A DNA stretch of 64,000 nt, taken from Paenirhizobium naphthalenivorans. Lineage in GTDB: Bacteria; Pseudomonadota; Alphaproteobacteria; Rhizobiales; Rhizobiaceae. The stretch is taken from positions 62,001-126,000 of the forward strand of contig NZ_BJZP01000007.1 of NCBI RefSeq assembly GCF_007992095.1, written 5' to 3'. Both the position numbers and the translations under genes were made by a program. A model generated the notes under the pieces. It was given only the letters and a program-made list of their open reading frames with translations. It had not been told where the DNA came from and did not search any database. This document shows, in pieces, positions 17,934 to 26,429 of this stretch (within the stretch, counting starts at the first letter, position 1; each line of letters starts with the position of its first letter).

Positions 17934-17962
17934 TTATAGTCAGGGTGCGGAAAACCCGCAAG
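17934..17962 (-). promoter_or_regulatory. promoter of tRNA-Glu copy 1
   Basis: On the minus strand CTTGCG (17957-17962), a 17-nt spacer and CTATAA (17934-17939), close to the alphaproteobacterial sigma-70 consensus CTTGAC-N17-CTATAT. Confidence 0.75.
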
Positions 17963-18124
17963 CGGAATCTTGCTGTTTTTTCATTCCAATTTCGAATTTC
18001 TTCGGGCTGTGGAAAACTCGGCCGTAGCGGCCGAAACAGCGCGGCGAAAGGCGCGAGCAAACGCAATGAACGCTCTGCCGGTCGTGGTTTGCATAAATCT
18101 GAATGGAGAGAAATAAGAAAGAAG

Positions 18125-18199
18125 TGGCACGCCCTAGGGGAGTCGAACCCCTCTTACCAGAATGAAAATCTGGTGTCCTAACCGATAGACGAAGGGCGC
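18125..18199 (-). tRNA. tRNA-Glu (anticodon UUC), copy 2
   Basis: Identical in sequence to copy 1, 287 bases away, also minus strand, CCA encoded at 18125-18127. Confidence 0.96.
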
Positions 18200-18220
18200 C
18201 TGCGCTTCGTTGTGGCGCCC

Positions 18221-18249
18221 TTATAGTCAGCTGTTTTTATTCCCGCAAG
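18221..18249 (-). promoter_or_regulatory. promoter of tRNA-Glu copy 2
   Basis: CTTGCG (18244-18249), a 17-nt spacer of different sequence from copy 1, and CTATAA (18221-18226) on the minus strand. Each gene copy therefore has its own promoter. Confidence 0.75.
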
Positions 18250-18447
18250 CGGCAATTTCTGTTTTCTTGCAAAAAATGTGACAGCGCCTGAGCCAGTCGG
18301 TGAATTTCTGCGATAGAGTAAGGAATTCAGGTGCTTGTGTAAGAATGGAAAGATCTGCGGGAATGTCGTATGACCGCCATTTTCGCCTGATTAGCGGCTT
18401 TTGCGAGCAAGAACGGAGTGCGCCGAGGCGCCGTAGAAACCGTTCGC

Positions 18448-19215
18448 CTAGTCCTTTTTCTTGCCGAACATTTCCTTGAGTGACGCCAGCCACTTGCGCT
18501 TTTGGGGCTGTTCGGGTTCCGCTGGATCCCAAGCGACCGCAGGCTGCGCCTGTGTTGTCTGCGGCTGGCTCGCCGGCAAGGACCCGTCCGTGGCGGACTG
18601 GTTGTAGATCGGCTGATTCTCGGCGGAATAGATGGGCTGCTCGGCGGCTGATTCGACGGGCAGGGCCGCCGGGTCGATCTCCGGTGGCGCCGGCTGACGC
18701 AGTTCGGCGCTGAACAGGCTTTTGCGCATCGGACTGACCTGCCGCGTTGGCAGGTCAGCGGTGGCGACGATGCTGGCGGAGGTGCTGGTTACTGCGCTAG
18801 CCGTCGTCTGGTCATCCGCGATGCCGGCGGCATCTGCAGGGGCTGTTGAAAACAGGCTGTTGCGACTGGCGTTAACGGCGGTCGGCTGCATGGTCAGTTG
18901 ACTGAGATCGGCGGGAGCATAGGCCGCAAGTGTCGAATCAGCACCCGAAGCGCCCGGTGCCTGGGCCGCTGACCGTCCCGCCGTCTGGGCGCCGGATGTT
19001 GCTGCGCTGACGACCAGCGGATCGCTATAGACCTTGTCGGTATTACGCTGTGTATTGGGGCCGGCGGCAGTCGCGATCTCTGGCAGTGCAGCATCGCCCT
19101 CGGCGGTATTGTTCGGGGCCGTGGTCTGGCACGAGGCGAGCACGAGGGTGGCGACGGCGGGAAGCGCCAGACGGGTGATCGAACCGCCCCGGATGAACTG
19201 GATGCTGCGCGACAT
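18448..19215 (-). CDS. low-complexity outer-membrane-type lipoprotein, uncharacterised
   Basis: A 255-aa predicted lipoprotein: signal peptide with lipobox LVLASC (Cys near residue 29), then a long Ala/Ser/Thr/Pro/Gln-rich region with no recognisable fold, ending in a basic tail KRKWLASLKEMFGKKKD. Two spaced copies of a short motif, ASRNSLFSTAP and PMRKSLFSAEL, share R-x-SLFS and are the only internal repeat I see. A QPIYSAENQPIY doublet lies near residues 193-204. No family is recognised. It is monocistronic, and its stop lies about 250 bases from tRNA-Glu copy 2. Confidence 0.75.
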   Translation of the reverse strand: MSRSIQFIRGGSITRLALPAVATLVLASCQTTAPNNTAEGDAALPEIATAAGPNTQRNTDKVYSDPLVVSAATSGAQTAGRSAAQAPGASGADSTLAAYAPADLSQLTMQPTAVNASRNSLFSTAPADAAGIADDQTTASAVTSTSASIVATADLPTRQVSPMRKSLFSAELRQPAPPEIDPAALPVESAAEQPIYSAENQPIYNQSATDGSLPASQPQTTQAQPAVAWDPAEPEQPQKRKWLASLKEMFGKKKD

Positions 19216-19355
19216 AGGCTGACCTTTGCATTTCCGATGACGGGCGTTAGTCGAGCCGGATGAGTCTGGCCACGGACTGAGCCTGCCGCCCGCCGCAGGC
19301 CGGCGGGCTCGTGTTGCATGGGTCTAGCGCCGCAATCTTGCGCGAGGCGGGGGGG

Positions 19356-19796
19356 CTACCAGGCGCCGGTGTTCGGCATGGAAGCCCAGGGCTCTGCGGG
19401 GGGCAGGCTTTCGCCCTTCTGCAAGATTTCGATCGAGATTCCGTCCGGCGAACGGACAAATGCCATATGGCCATCGCGCGGCGGTCGGTTGATCGTTACA
19501 CCGGCAGCCATCAGCGTCTGGCAGATGGCGTAGATGTCATCCACCTCGTAGGCGAGGTGACCGAAATTGCGCCCGCCCGTGTAGTCCTCCGCATCCCAAT
19601 TGTAGGTCAGCTCGAGGCAGGGTGCCATCTCGGCGCGGGCCCTTTCTATGTCGTCACGCGCGGCAAGGAAGACCAGCGTGAAGCGTCCCTTTTCGCTGTC
19701 CATCCGGCGGATCTCGGTCAGACCGAAGATATTGCAGTAGAAGTTGAGCGAGGCGTCGAGATCTTTGACGCGCACCATGGTGTGAAGATAGCGCAT
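19356..19796 (-). CDS. gloA: lactoylglutathione lyase (glyoxalase I), VOC family
   Basis: A 146-aa single-domain metalloenzyme pair-forming protein that converts the methylglyoxal-glutathione hemithioacetal to S-lactoylglutathione. The metal ligands expected for GlxI are visible: His in RYLHTMVRV (residue 5), Glu in LELTYNWD, His in GHLAYEVDD and Glu in ISIEILQKG. The glutathione-binding asparagine and arginine segment GRNFGHLAYEV is present. A GC-rich inverted repeat (CCCGCCG/CGGCGGG at 19289-19307) lies downstream but lacks a T-run. It is divergent from the cold-shock gene. Confidence 0.93.
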   Translation of the reverse strand: MRYLHTMVRVKDLDASLNFYCNIFGLTEIRRMDSEKGRFTLVFLAARDDIERARAEMAPCLELTYNWDAEDYTGGRNFGHLAYEVDDIYAICQTLMAAGVTINRPPRDGHMAFVRSPDGISIEILQKGESLPPAEPWASMPNTGAW

Positions 19797-19981
19797 GCAG
19801 GTCCTCCTTTGGTTTCACACCGATATGGGGCAGCCGACAGTTTCGAGCAAGCCTGCAGGGGCAGAAAGCATTTGGGTATATTTGAAACTAGGACTTGCGT
19901 TGATCCATTGCTCGAATGTTAATCTTCTAGTCAAGAATCAATTAACTCTGCAATGTGACGCGTTTCGAGGGGCTTTGGGAA

Positions 19982-20560
19982 ATGGCGGACAGGATTTCAC
20001 CGAAAGGGCTCGCGGGGTTCGAAGACCTTTCCAGCGAAGCTGTCGACCTGATCGAGATCACCGGCGTCGTCAAATGGTTCGATATCGCCAAGGGTTTCGG
20101 CTTCATCGTGCCTGACAACGGCATGCAGGACGTTTTGCTGCATGTCACCTGCCTCAGGCGCGACGGCTATCAGACCATTCTGGAAGGGACCCGCATCGTC
20201 GCGCTCATCCAGAAGCGTGAGCGTGGCTACCAGACCTTCCGCATCCTTTCCATGGACCAGTCGACTGCGGTGCATCCCTCGCAGCTGCCGCCAGTGCGTA
20301 CCCATGTGCAGGTGACGCCGACCAGTGGTCTCGAACGAGCCTTGGTCAAATGGTTCAACCGCACCAAGGGGTTCGGCTTCCTGACGCGCGGCGAAGGGAC
20401 CGAGGATATTTTCGTCCATATGGAAACGCTGCGCCGATTCGGTCTGACCGAGCTTCGTCCGGGCCAGACTGTTCTGGTTCGCTTCGGACCGGGTGACAAG
20501 GGGCTGATGGCGGCTGAAATCCATCCCGACAATCCGGCCCCTTCGGTCCGGGCGCACTGA
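19982..20560 (+). CDS. two-domain cold shock protein
   Basis: A 192-aa cytoplasmic nucleic-acid-binding protein with two cold-shock domains. CSD1 (about residues 23-90) has TGVVKWFDIAKGFGFIVPD; its RNP2 is altered to DVLLHVTCL. CSD2 (about residues 120-185) has ALVKWFNRTKGFGFLTRG and the canonical-looking DIFVHMETL. The start is the ATG at 19982; an in-frame GTG nine codons earlier is possible. Two-CSD proteins are usual in Rhizobiales. The 185-base AT-rich region upstream is shared with gloA. Three codons after the stop the DUF192 gene begins. Confidence 0.9.
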   Translation: MADRISPKGLAGFEDLSSEAVDLIEITGVVKWFDIAKGFGFIVPDNGMQDVLLHVTCLRRDGYQTILEGTRIVALIQKRERGYQTFRILSMDQSTAVHPSQLPPVRTHVQVTPTSGLERALVKWFNRTKGFGFLTRGEGTEDIFVHMETLRRFGLTELRPGQTVLVRFGPGDKGLMAAEIHPDNPAPSVRAH

Positions 20561-20570
20561 GACCTTGGCG

Positions 20571-21047
20571 ATGATCGCTCGAAGAATGAAAAGCGCTTTT
20601 ATGGCGCTTTTTTTATGGACTTTTGTCTGGCCGGCGGCCGCTGAAGCACCGCATTTCGACCGCGCGCCGCTGACTATTCGCACGACCGCGGGCAAGGACG
20701 TTACGCTCGATATCGAATGGGCGATCACGCCGGATCAGCGTGAACACGGGCTTATGTTCCGCGAGCATCTGGATGCCGATCAGGGCATGATCTTCGACTT
20801 CGGCATGGCGCGCGAGGTGATGATGTGGATGAAGAACACGCCTTTGCCGCTCGATATGCTGTTCATCGCTCCGGACGGGCGCGTAATGCGCGTCGTGAGC
20901 CGAACCTCGCCCTATTCCGAGGCGATCATCGCATCGCGTTCGCCTGTGCGCTATGTGCTGGAAATCCGTGGCGGCCGCGCCGAGGAACTCGGTATCGGCG
21001 CAGGGGCGATGGTTGCGCTGACACCCTCGAAGGGCATCTCCGACTAG
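20571..21047 (+). CDS. DUF192 family secreted protein
   Basis: A 158-aa protein with a Sec signal peptide (hydrophobic core AFMALFLWTFVWPAAAEA) and a DUF192 domain: REHGLMFREHLDADQGMIF, then MWMKNTPLPLDMLFI and YVLEIRGGRAEELGI. The role is unknown; the family is common in bacteria and archaea. The start could be ATG 20571, 20586 or 20601, all in frame; the later two give shorter but still functional-looking signal peptides. A terminator-like hairpin lies inside the signal-peptide codons (20589-20614). It follows the cold-shock gene by ten bases and may be expressed by read-through. Confidence 0.88.
   Translation: MIARRMKSAFMALFLWTFVWPAAAEAPHFDRAPLTIRTTAGKDVTLDIEWAITPDQREHGLMFREHLDADQGMIFDFGMAREVMMWMKNTPLPLDMLFIAPDGRVMRVVSRTSPYSEAIIASRSPVRYVLEIRGGRAEELGIGAGAMVALTPSKGISD
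20589..20614 (+). terminator. terminator-like hairpin inside the DUF192 signal-peptide codons
   Basis: AAAAGCGC (20589-20596), a 7-nt loop TTTTATG and GCGCTTTT (20604-20611) within a run of seven T (20608-20614). It begins 28 bases after the cold-shock stop codon, the usual place for its terminator, yet is within the next coding sequence. Confidence 0.55.
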
Positions 21048-21197
21048 CGCACCGGCCAGAAAAACTGAATCGTTTTTCTTCTGGAATGATGCGTTATTTC
21101 AAAGTGTTAGAATGTCATCGTCCTGTCTGAAAAAGATGTACGGCGCTCTAGGATGACCTGCGCATGCGCGCCCACGTTGGAAAACACCTTTTTGCTG

Positions 21198-21226
21198 TTG
21201 CGGCTTCCGGTCGAACCGTGTATTCC
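21198..21226 (+). promoter_or_regulatory. candidate promoter of tRNA-Pro
   Basis: TTGCGG (21198-21203), a 17-nt spacer and TATTCC (21221-21226), 17 bases before the mature tRNA. Confidence 0.35.
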
Positions 21227-21242
21227 GCTGCCATTACCGGTA

Positions 21243-21319
<77 letters not shown>

Positions 21320-21621
21320 TGGTAATAGCAACCGAGGATTCGGTTGAGCCTTTCCTTCGGCGTCTCCCATACCTATGATCCGTCTCTGTTGCCGAGGCTG
21401 CCTTGATGAAGGCGGATAGCGCGTTCATCCGGGATGTTCCGCTTGAAAATTGCGACGATCGTCGCTACGACGGAGACAGTCTTCCGGCACTGCGTCGGTC
21501 GGCGGGAGCAGGCGCGCAGGCGCCGCTTCAAACCAGTTTCTGCCACGGCGATGCCGTGGCGCGTGCCATGATCTCGACGGGGCAGGGCCTTCCTGACCGT
21601 CCCTTTGGAGTTGGATGCGAC

Positions 21622-21927
21622 ATGTCTGCGAAGATCTACCGCCCCGCAAAGACCGCGATGCAGTCCGGCAAGGCGAAGACGCATGTGTGGATTCTCGAAT
21701 TCGACCAGGCCATTCCGCGCAAGATCGACCCGATGATGGGCTATACGAGCTCGGCCGATACCCGTCAGCAGGTCAAGCTGACCTTCGAGACGCAGGAACA
21801 GGCCGAGGCCTATGCGCAGCGCGAGGGTATCGAATACCGGGTCCTTCAGCCGAAGGAAGCCAAGCGCCAGGTCGTGTCCTACACCGATAATTTCAAGTTC
21901 AGCCGACAGCAGCCCTGGACCCACTGA
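21622..21927 (+). CDS. NADH dehydrogenase accessory subunit, NDUFS4-like (ETC complex I family)
   Basis: A 101-aa soluble protein of the family whose mitochondrial member is the 18-kDa complex I subunit NDUFS4. Visible family traits are AKIYRPAKTAMQSGKAKTH near the N-terminus, WILEFDQAIPRKIDPMMGY, SSADTRQQVKLTFETQEQA, and the ending YTDNFKFSRQQPWTH. It would sit on the matrix-facing (cytoplasmic) arm of complex I and aid assembly or stability. The ATG at 21622 is used; the in-frame sequence upstream from 21403 is not protein-like. It lies between tRNA-Pro and tRNA-Arg, away from a nuo operon. An NDUFS6-like zinc protein is encoded at 30236-30481. Confidence 0.88.
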   Translation: MSAKIYRPAKTAMQSGKAKTHVWILEFDQAIPRKIDPMMGYTSSADTRQQVKLTFETQEQAEAYAQREGIEYRVLQPKEAKRQVVSYTDNFKFSRQQPWTH

Positions 21928-21988
21928 TCGGAAAAGCGGCCGGCGACCGCACGGCAGCCATTGCCGGCGATCGCTCCATGGCCGACAA

Positions 21989-22065
<77 letters not shown>

Positions 22066-22260
22066 ATCTTCCTTTTGTCCATACCAGACCCGTTTTACGG
22101 GTCGCCCCTGAATCCACTCACGACTGGCATTTCGATGGCGAAATCGGCTATCGCTGGTCGAGCATGATTCGCGCTGCGGGATTCGTCCGGCGGCCTCGAT
22201 AATGTGGCTGCCAACTCGAGTCCCCGAGGCAATTCGCAGCCGTCGATAAGAGGGCTTTCC

Positions 22261-23019
22261 ATGGCAACTACCGGCAATAACAGGCGCAAGCCGCGCAAGC
22301 GCAGCAGCCCAGCCCGCAAGAAATCTTCCGCTGGGGGGCTTTGGCCGTGGCTGGTCGCGCTGGTGGTCGTCGCCGGCGTGATCGTTGCCTATGACAATCG
22401 CCAGCATCTGCCGGGCCTGATCGCCAGCTATCTGCCGAAAGCTCCGCAGCGTGCGGCAAACAGGCCGGCGGATGCCGTCGTCGCCAGGTCTGTCACGCCG
22501 CAACCCAGGACCGAGCCCGCCACGGCCAAGCCGTCGAAGCCAGTGGACAAGCGAGAAGTTGGGCCGGTCCCGCCGGCACCGATCGGCGTTACGGCGGTCA
22601 CGCCCCCCGCTGCGGTGCCCGTGCCCGGCGGTCGTCCCGGCGATCCGTCCGAGGACGGCAAGGGCTTCACCGGAAAATTTTACTTCTGCGGTACCTCCGG
22701 TCTCGACAATTGTGTCGCCTCAGGTGACAGCTTCTGGTTCCGCAAGGGCCGGATCTTGCTCGCTGATGTCGTGGCTCCGGGGACCGAGGAGGCCAAATGC
22801 CAGCAGGAGCGCGACAAGGGGTTCGCCGCCAAGGTCCGGCTGCGTGAACTGCTCAACGCCGGGCGCTTTGATCTCTCCGAGCTGAAGGGGCAGAATGTGC
22901 CGGCCATAGGTCCGCTGATGCGCGTCGTCACGCGCGATGGCCGCTCGCTTGGGGCGGTGCTGGTCTCGGAGGGCCTCGCCCAGCCGCGCTTCGGCAAACG
23001 GCAAAGCTGGTGTCCCTAA
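22261..23019 (+). CDS. membrane-anchored staphylococcal-nuclease-like protein
   Basis: A 252-aa protein with a basic N-terminus (RRKPRKRSSPARKK), one membrane helix (LWPWLVALVVVAGVIVAY, about residues 27-44), a Pro/Ala-rich linker to about residue 135, and a C-terminal domain with the layout of thermonuclease (SNase-like): GDSFWFRKGRILLADVVAPG, then CQQERDKGFAAKVRLRELLN and GRSLGAVLVSEGLAQPR. The cores of the first two strands fit, but the RIxGIDAPE catalytic element reads RILLADVVAPG, so activity is doubtful. The cysteine pairs FYFCGTSGLDNC and CQQE...SWC would suit a periplasmic disulfide-bonded domain. The ATG at 22261 is chosen because an upstream GTG adds only non-conserved residues. Confidence 0.65.
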   Translation: MATTGNNRRKPRKRSSPARKKSSAGGLWPWLVALVVVAGVIVAYDNRQHLPGLIASYLPKAPQRAANRPADAVVARSVTPQPRTEPATAKPSKPVDKREVGPVPPAPIGVTAVTPPAAVPVPGGRPGDPSEDGKGFTGKFYFCGTSGLDNCVASGDSFWFRKGRILLADVVAPGTEEAKCQQERDKGFAAKVRLRELLNAGRFDLSELKGQNVPAIGPLMRVVTRDGRSLGAVLVSEGLAQPRFGKRQSWCP

Positions 23020-23116
23020 GCGCCTGAAAGTCTGCTTCGGAGCCATGGGCCCAACGCCGACCGGGCGGACGGCGAGAGTGCCAAAGCTGGTGCTTCAAAG
23101 CGGTCTGTCTCAAAGG

Positions 23117-23149
23117 AAAAGCCTGCGAGGCGTAGACCGCACGGGCTTT
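23117..23149. terminator. candidate bidirectional terminator between convergent genes
   Basis: AAAGCCTGCG (23118-23127) pairs imperfectly with CGCACGGGCTTT (23138-23149). A-rich sequence on one side and a T-rich end on the other suit termination of both the nuclease-like gene and aapP. Confidence 0.4.
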
Positions 23150-23174
23150 CGTCATGGGCGTGGTCTCGCCGATC

Positions 23175-23948
23175 CTAGTGCAGGATTTGGCTGAGGAAGA
23201 GCTTGGTGCGCTCGTGCTGCGGGTTGTCAAAGAATTCGGCCGGAGAATTCTGCTCGACGATCTGTCCCTGGTCCATGAAAATCACTCGGTTGGCCACCTG
23301 ACGGGCAAAGCCCATTTCGTGAGTGACACACAGCATTGTCATGCCTTCTTCGGCAAGACCCACCATGGTGTCGAGCACTTCCTTGATCATTTCAGGATCG
23401 AGTGCCGACGTTGGCTCATCGAACAGCATGATCTTCGGGTTCATGCATAGCGATCGGGCGATTGCCACGCGCTGCTGCTGGCCACCGGACAACTGGCCGG
23501 GATATTTGTTCGCCTGCTCAGGAATCTTGACCCGCTCGAGGAAGTGCATGGCGATCTCCTCCGCCTTCCTCTTTGGCATCTTACGCACCCAGATCGGCGC
23601 CAGCGTGCAGTTCTCGAGGATCGTCAGATGCGGGAAGAGGTTGAAGTGCTGGAATACCATGCCGACCTCGCGGCGCACTTCGTCGATCTTCTTCAGGTCG
23701 TTGGTCAGCTCGATCCCGTCGACCGAGATATGGCCGCTCTGGTGCTCTTCCAGCCGGTTGATGCAGCGGATCATGGTTGACTTGCCGGAACCGGATGGCC
23801 CGGCGATGACGATGCGCTCACCGCGCATGACCTTCAGGTTGATGTCGCGCAGCACGTGGAAATCCCCGTACCACTTGTTCATGTTGACGATCTCGACCGC
23901 CACGTCGGTGTCTGAGACGGTCATCTTTGTGGGTTGGACTTCAGCCAT
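23175..23948 (-). CDS. aapP: general L-amino acid ABC transporter, ATP-binding subunit
   Basis: A 257-aa polar-amino-acid-type ABC ATPase. It has Walker [11 protein letters not shown]-loop [12 protein letters not shown], signature [13 protein letters not shown], Walker [13 protein letters not shown] (written [12 protein letters not shown] here) and H-loop [10 protein letters not shown]. It energises the AapQM permease for uptake of a wide range of L-amino acids. It is the last gene of aapJQMP, 15 bases after aapM. Confidence 0.96.
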   Translation of the reverse strand: MAEVQPTKMTVSDTDVAVEIVNMNKWYGDFHVLRDINLKVMRGERIVIAGPSGSGKSTMIRCINRLEEHQSGHISVDGIELTNDLKKIDEVRREVGMVFQHFNLFPHLTILENCTLAPIWVRKMPKRKAEEIAMHFLERVKIPEQANKYPGQLSGGQQQRVAIARSLCMNPKIMLFDEPTSALDPEMIKEVLDTMVGLAEEGMTMLCVTHEMGFARQVANRVIFMDQGQIVEQNSPAEFFDNPQHERTKLFLSQILH

Positions 23949-23963
23949 TTTTTTCCCCTGTCG

Positions 23964-25118
23964 TTATTTTTTGTGGCCGGTATCGAGGTGCCGTTCCATG
24001 AAGCCCGAATAGCGGGACATACCGAAACAGAAAACCCAGAAAATGAAGCCGGCGAAGATCAGACCTGTGAGCGGCGTCACCGGCGTTTGCCAGCCCGAAT
24101 CACCGAACGAGGCCTTCACGATGCCGAGCAGATCGTACATCGAGATGATGGTGACGAGCGATGTATCCTTGAAGATACCGATGAAAGTATTGACGATGCC
24201 GGGTATGACCAGCTTGATCGCCTGCGGCAGGATGATGAAGGTCATCTTGTGGAAATAGCCGAGACCAAGCGCATCGGCTGCCTCGTACTGGCCCTTCGGA
24301 ATGGCCTGCAACCCGCCGCGAATGACTTCGGCCATATAGGCCGAGGCAAAGATCGAAACGCCGATCAGCGCGCGCAGGAACTTGTCGATATTATTGCCTG
24401 GTGTCAGAAACAGCGGCAGAAGCACGCTGGCCATGAACAGAACCGTAATCAGCGGCACACCGCGGACAAGCTCGATGAAGACGACAGACGCGGTCCTGAC
24501 GATTGGCATTTCCGAACGCCGTCCCAGCGCCAGAAGAATGCCGAGCGGCAACGAGACGGCGATCCCGACGAAAGACAGGATCATCGTCACCATCAGCCCG
24601 CCCCAGAGTGAGCTTTCCACATAGGACAGGCCGAACCAGCCGCCGAGTACAAGCACGTAGGCGACCAGCGGCAAGCCGATCAGCAGAAGCAATGCGTTGA
24701 GGCCCTTGCGCGGAACCTTGGGGATCAGGAACGGAATCAGTGTGGCGATGAAGAGCAGGGCCACCAGCAGCGGTCGCCAGAGCTCTCCACGCGGATAGGA
24801 GCCGAACATGAACTGTACGAAGCGATCGTTGACATAGGCCCAGCAGGCGCCGCTCCAGCCGTCCGGCTGGATGCCGCCCTGGACCGCGGTGGTGCAGACC
24901 GAACGGTCGGCACCGGTCCACACAGCGGAGACAAACAGCCAGTCTATGAGGCCCGGCAGGAAGTAGACGATGGTGACGATCGCCACGATCGTCAGGATGG
25001 TATCGCTTGCTGAAGCGAAGAGGTTCTTGCGCAGCCAGCCGATCACGGTCGATTCCTTGCGCGGTGCTGGCGCTGCGGGCAGGAAGTCGTGTCGGACGAA
25101 GGAGGGGAGTGTATCCAT
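23964..25118 (-). CDS. aapM: general L-amino acid ABC transporter, permease subunit M
   Basis: A 384-aa inner-membrane permease with about eight hydrophobic helices. The HisM/GlnP-type domain lies in the C-terminal 220 residues, with the cytoplasmic EAA loop in [25 protein letters not shown], the contact site for AapP. The ATG at 25118, one base after the aapQ stop, is preferred to an upstream ATG inside aapQ. The N-terminal half contains a large periplasmic loop with cysteines ([17 protein letters not shown]), a known feature of AapM, which is longer than typical amino-acid permeases. Confidence 0.95.
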   Translation of the reverse strand: MDTLPSFVRHDFLPAAPAPRKESTVIGWLRKNLFASASDTILTIVAIVTIVYFLPGLIDWLFVSAVWTGADRSVCTTAVQGGIQPDGWSGACWAYVNDRFVQFMFGSYPRGELWRPLLVALLFIATLIPFLIPKVPRKGLNALLLLIGLPLVAYVLVLGGWFGLSYVESSLWGGLMVTMILSFVGIAVSLPLGILLALGRRSEMPIVRTASVVFIELVRGVPLITVLFMASVLLPLFLTPGNNIDKFLRALIGVSIFASAYMAEVIRGGLQAIPKGQYEAADALGLGYFHKMTFIILPQAIKLVIPGIVNTFIGIFKDTSLVTIISMYDLLGIVKASFGDSGWQTPVTPLTGLIFAGFIFWVFCFGMSRYSGFMERHLDTGHKK

Positions 25119-25119
25119 A

Positions 25120-26331
25120 TCAGCGCTCCACCAGGGCCATTTTTGCATTGAACCAGTTCATGAACAGCGACGTCAGCAGGCTGATGGTCACATAGATCAT
25201 CATCCAGATGGCGATGATTTCCACGGCTTTGCCGGACTGGTTGAGGATGGTGCCGCCGACCGCGACGAGGTCCGCATAGCCGACCGCGACCGCGAGTGAG
25301 GAGTTTTTGATCAGGTTCAGGTACTGCGAGGTGAGTGGCGGAATGATGATGCGCAGCGCCTGTGGCAGGACAACCAGACGGGTCGTCTGTCCGCGTCGGA
25401 GGCCAAGCGCATAGGCTGCTTCGGTCTGGCCCTTGGCGACGCCACGAATACCGGCGCGTACGATTTCGGCGATAAACGAAGCGGTGTAGAGCGACAAGGC
25501 GAGATAAAGGGCCAGGAATTCCGGTCCGATGACCATGCCGCCACGCATGTTGAACGATCCCGGAATGGCATAGTCGAGCGAGACCGGCGCGCCGAGCAGA
25601 AAGAAAGCCGCAAGTGGCGGAGCAACAACCAGCGCGAGGTTTACCCAGAGAACTGGTGGGCGTATGCCGGTCGCCAATTGGCGTCGGTTAGCCCAGATCG
25701 TGTAGACGATCGCCGCGACAATGCCGGCCATAAGCGCGCCGACCACATAGCCGGATCCCTCCGCGAATACCGGCGCGGGCATATAGATGCCTCGATTCGA
25801 AATGAAGAAGATCGCACCGGGATTGTCTTTGACGTGCTGGAAGATCGTGCGGATCGCCGGCAACAGCGCGAGAACGCCGAGATACCAGAAGAAGATGACG
25901 AGCAGCGGCGGAATATTGCGGAATATTTCGACATAGACCGTGCTGAGGCGCGAAATCAGCCAGTTGTGCGACAGCCGGCCGATACCGACCAGAAGGCCGA
26001 CGATGGTTGCCGTGATGATGCCGAAGAAGCCGATGACCAGGGTGTTGATCAGGCCGACCTCCAGCGCGCGAAAATAGGTCGAGTCGCTCGTGTAGGAAAT
26101 CAGCGCTTGGCCAATGTCGAACCCTGCGCGACTGCTCAAAAAGCCGAAACCGGACGTCATATTGGCGCGGGCGAGGTTCTGCGCGGCGTTGGTCCAGGCA
26201 AAATAGATCACCCAAACGATGACCAGAACTGTGAGTACTTGATAGACGACGCGTCGGAAGGCTTGATTATAAAGAAGTGACACCTTCGGACGGTCATCAC
26301 CGCCCTGGGTTCGGGCATCGGTGACAGTCAT
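25120..26331 (-). CDS. aapQ: general L-amino acid ABC transporter, permease subunit Q
   Basis: A 403-aa inner-membrane permease, partner of AapM. The HisM-like transport domain is split by an unusually long central insert, and the EAA loop reads [23 protein letters not shown]. About eight hydrophobic helices are visible. GGGGAA lies upstream of the ATG. A stem-loop at 26387-26412 separates it from aapJ. Confidence 0.95.
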   Translation of the reverse strand: MTVTDARTQGGDDRPKVSLLYNQAFRRVVYQVLTVLVIVWVIYFAWTNAAQNLARANMTSGFGFLSSRAGFDIGQALISYTSDSTYFRALEVGLINTLVIGFFGIITATIVGLLVGIGRLSHNWLISRLSTVYVEIFRNIPPLLVIFFWYLGVLALLPAIRTIFQHVKDNPGAIFFISNRGIYMPAPVFAEGSGYVVGALMAGIVAAIVYTIWANRRQLATGIRPPVLWVNLALVVAPPLAAFFLLGAPVSLDYAIPGSFNMRGGMVIGPEFLALYLALSLYTASFIAEIVRAGIRGVAKGQTEAAYALGLRRGQTTRLVVLPQALRIIIPPLTSQYLNLIKNSSLAVAVGYADLVAVGGTILNQSGKAVEIIAIWMMIYVTISLLTSLFMNWFNAKMALVER

Positions 26332-26386
26332 CGATAATTCCCCTGTCTTTCGTCCACCCTTTTGGCTGGGTGTTCTCGACTGAAAG

Positions 26387-26412
26387 GAGAAGGCGGATTT
26401 CGCCGCCTTCTC
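26387..26412 (-). terminator. intercistronic stem-loop between aapJ and aapQ
   Basis: Perfect 10-bp stem GAGAAGGCGG (26387-26396) / CCGCCTTCTC (26403-26412) with a 6-nt loop and only a weak T-run on the minus strand. It is in the right place to stabilise aapJ mRNA or cause partial termination. Confidence 0.6.
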
Positions 26413-26429
26413 GGATTTCGGATTTTATA

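Larger units (their letters stand above)
17833..18230. repeat. tandem duplication carrying two tRNA-Glu genes
   Basis: Two identical 111-bp copies, 17833-17943 and 18120-18230, offset by 287 bases. Each spans a whole tRNA-Glu gene, its leader and the -10 element. Identity ends abruptly on both sides, apart from the conserved -35 box. Confidence 0.9.

Noticed and set aside
21403-21621. N-terminal extension of the NDUFS4-like protein
   Set aside because: In frame but not similar to the family, with a better start and normal length at 21622.
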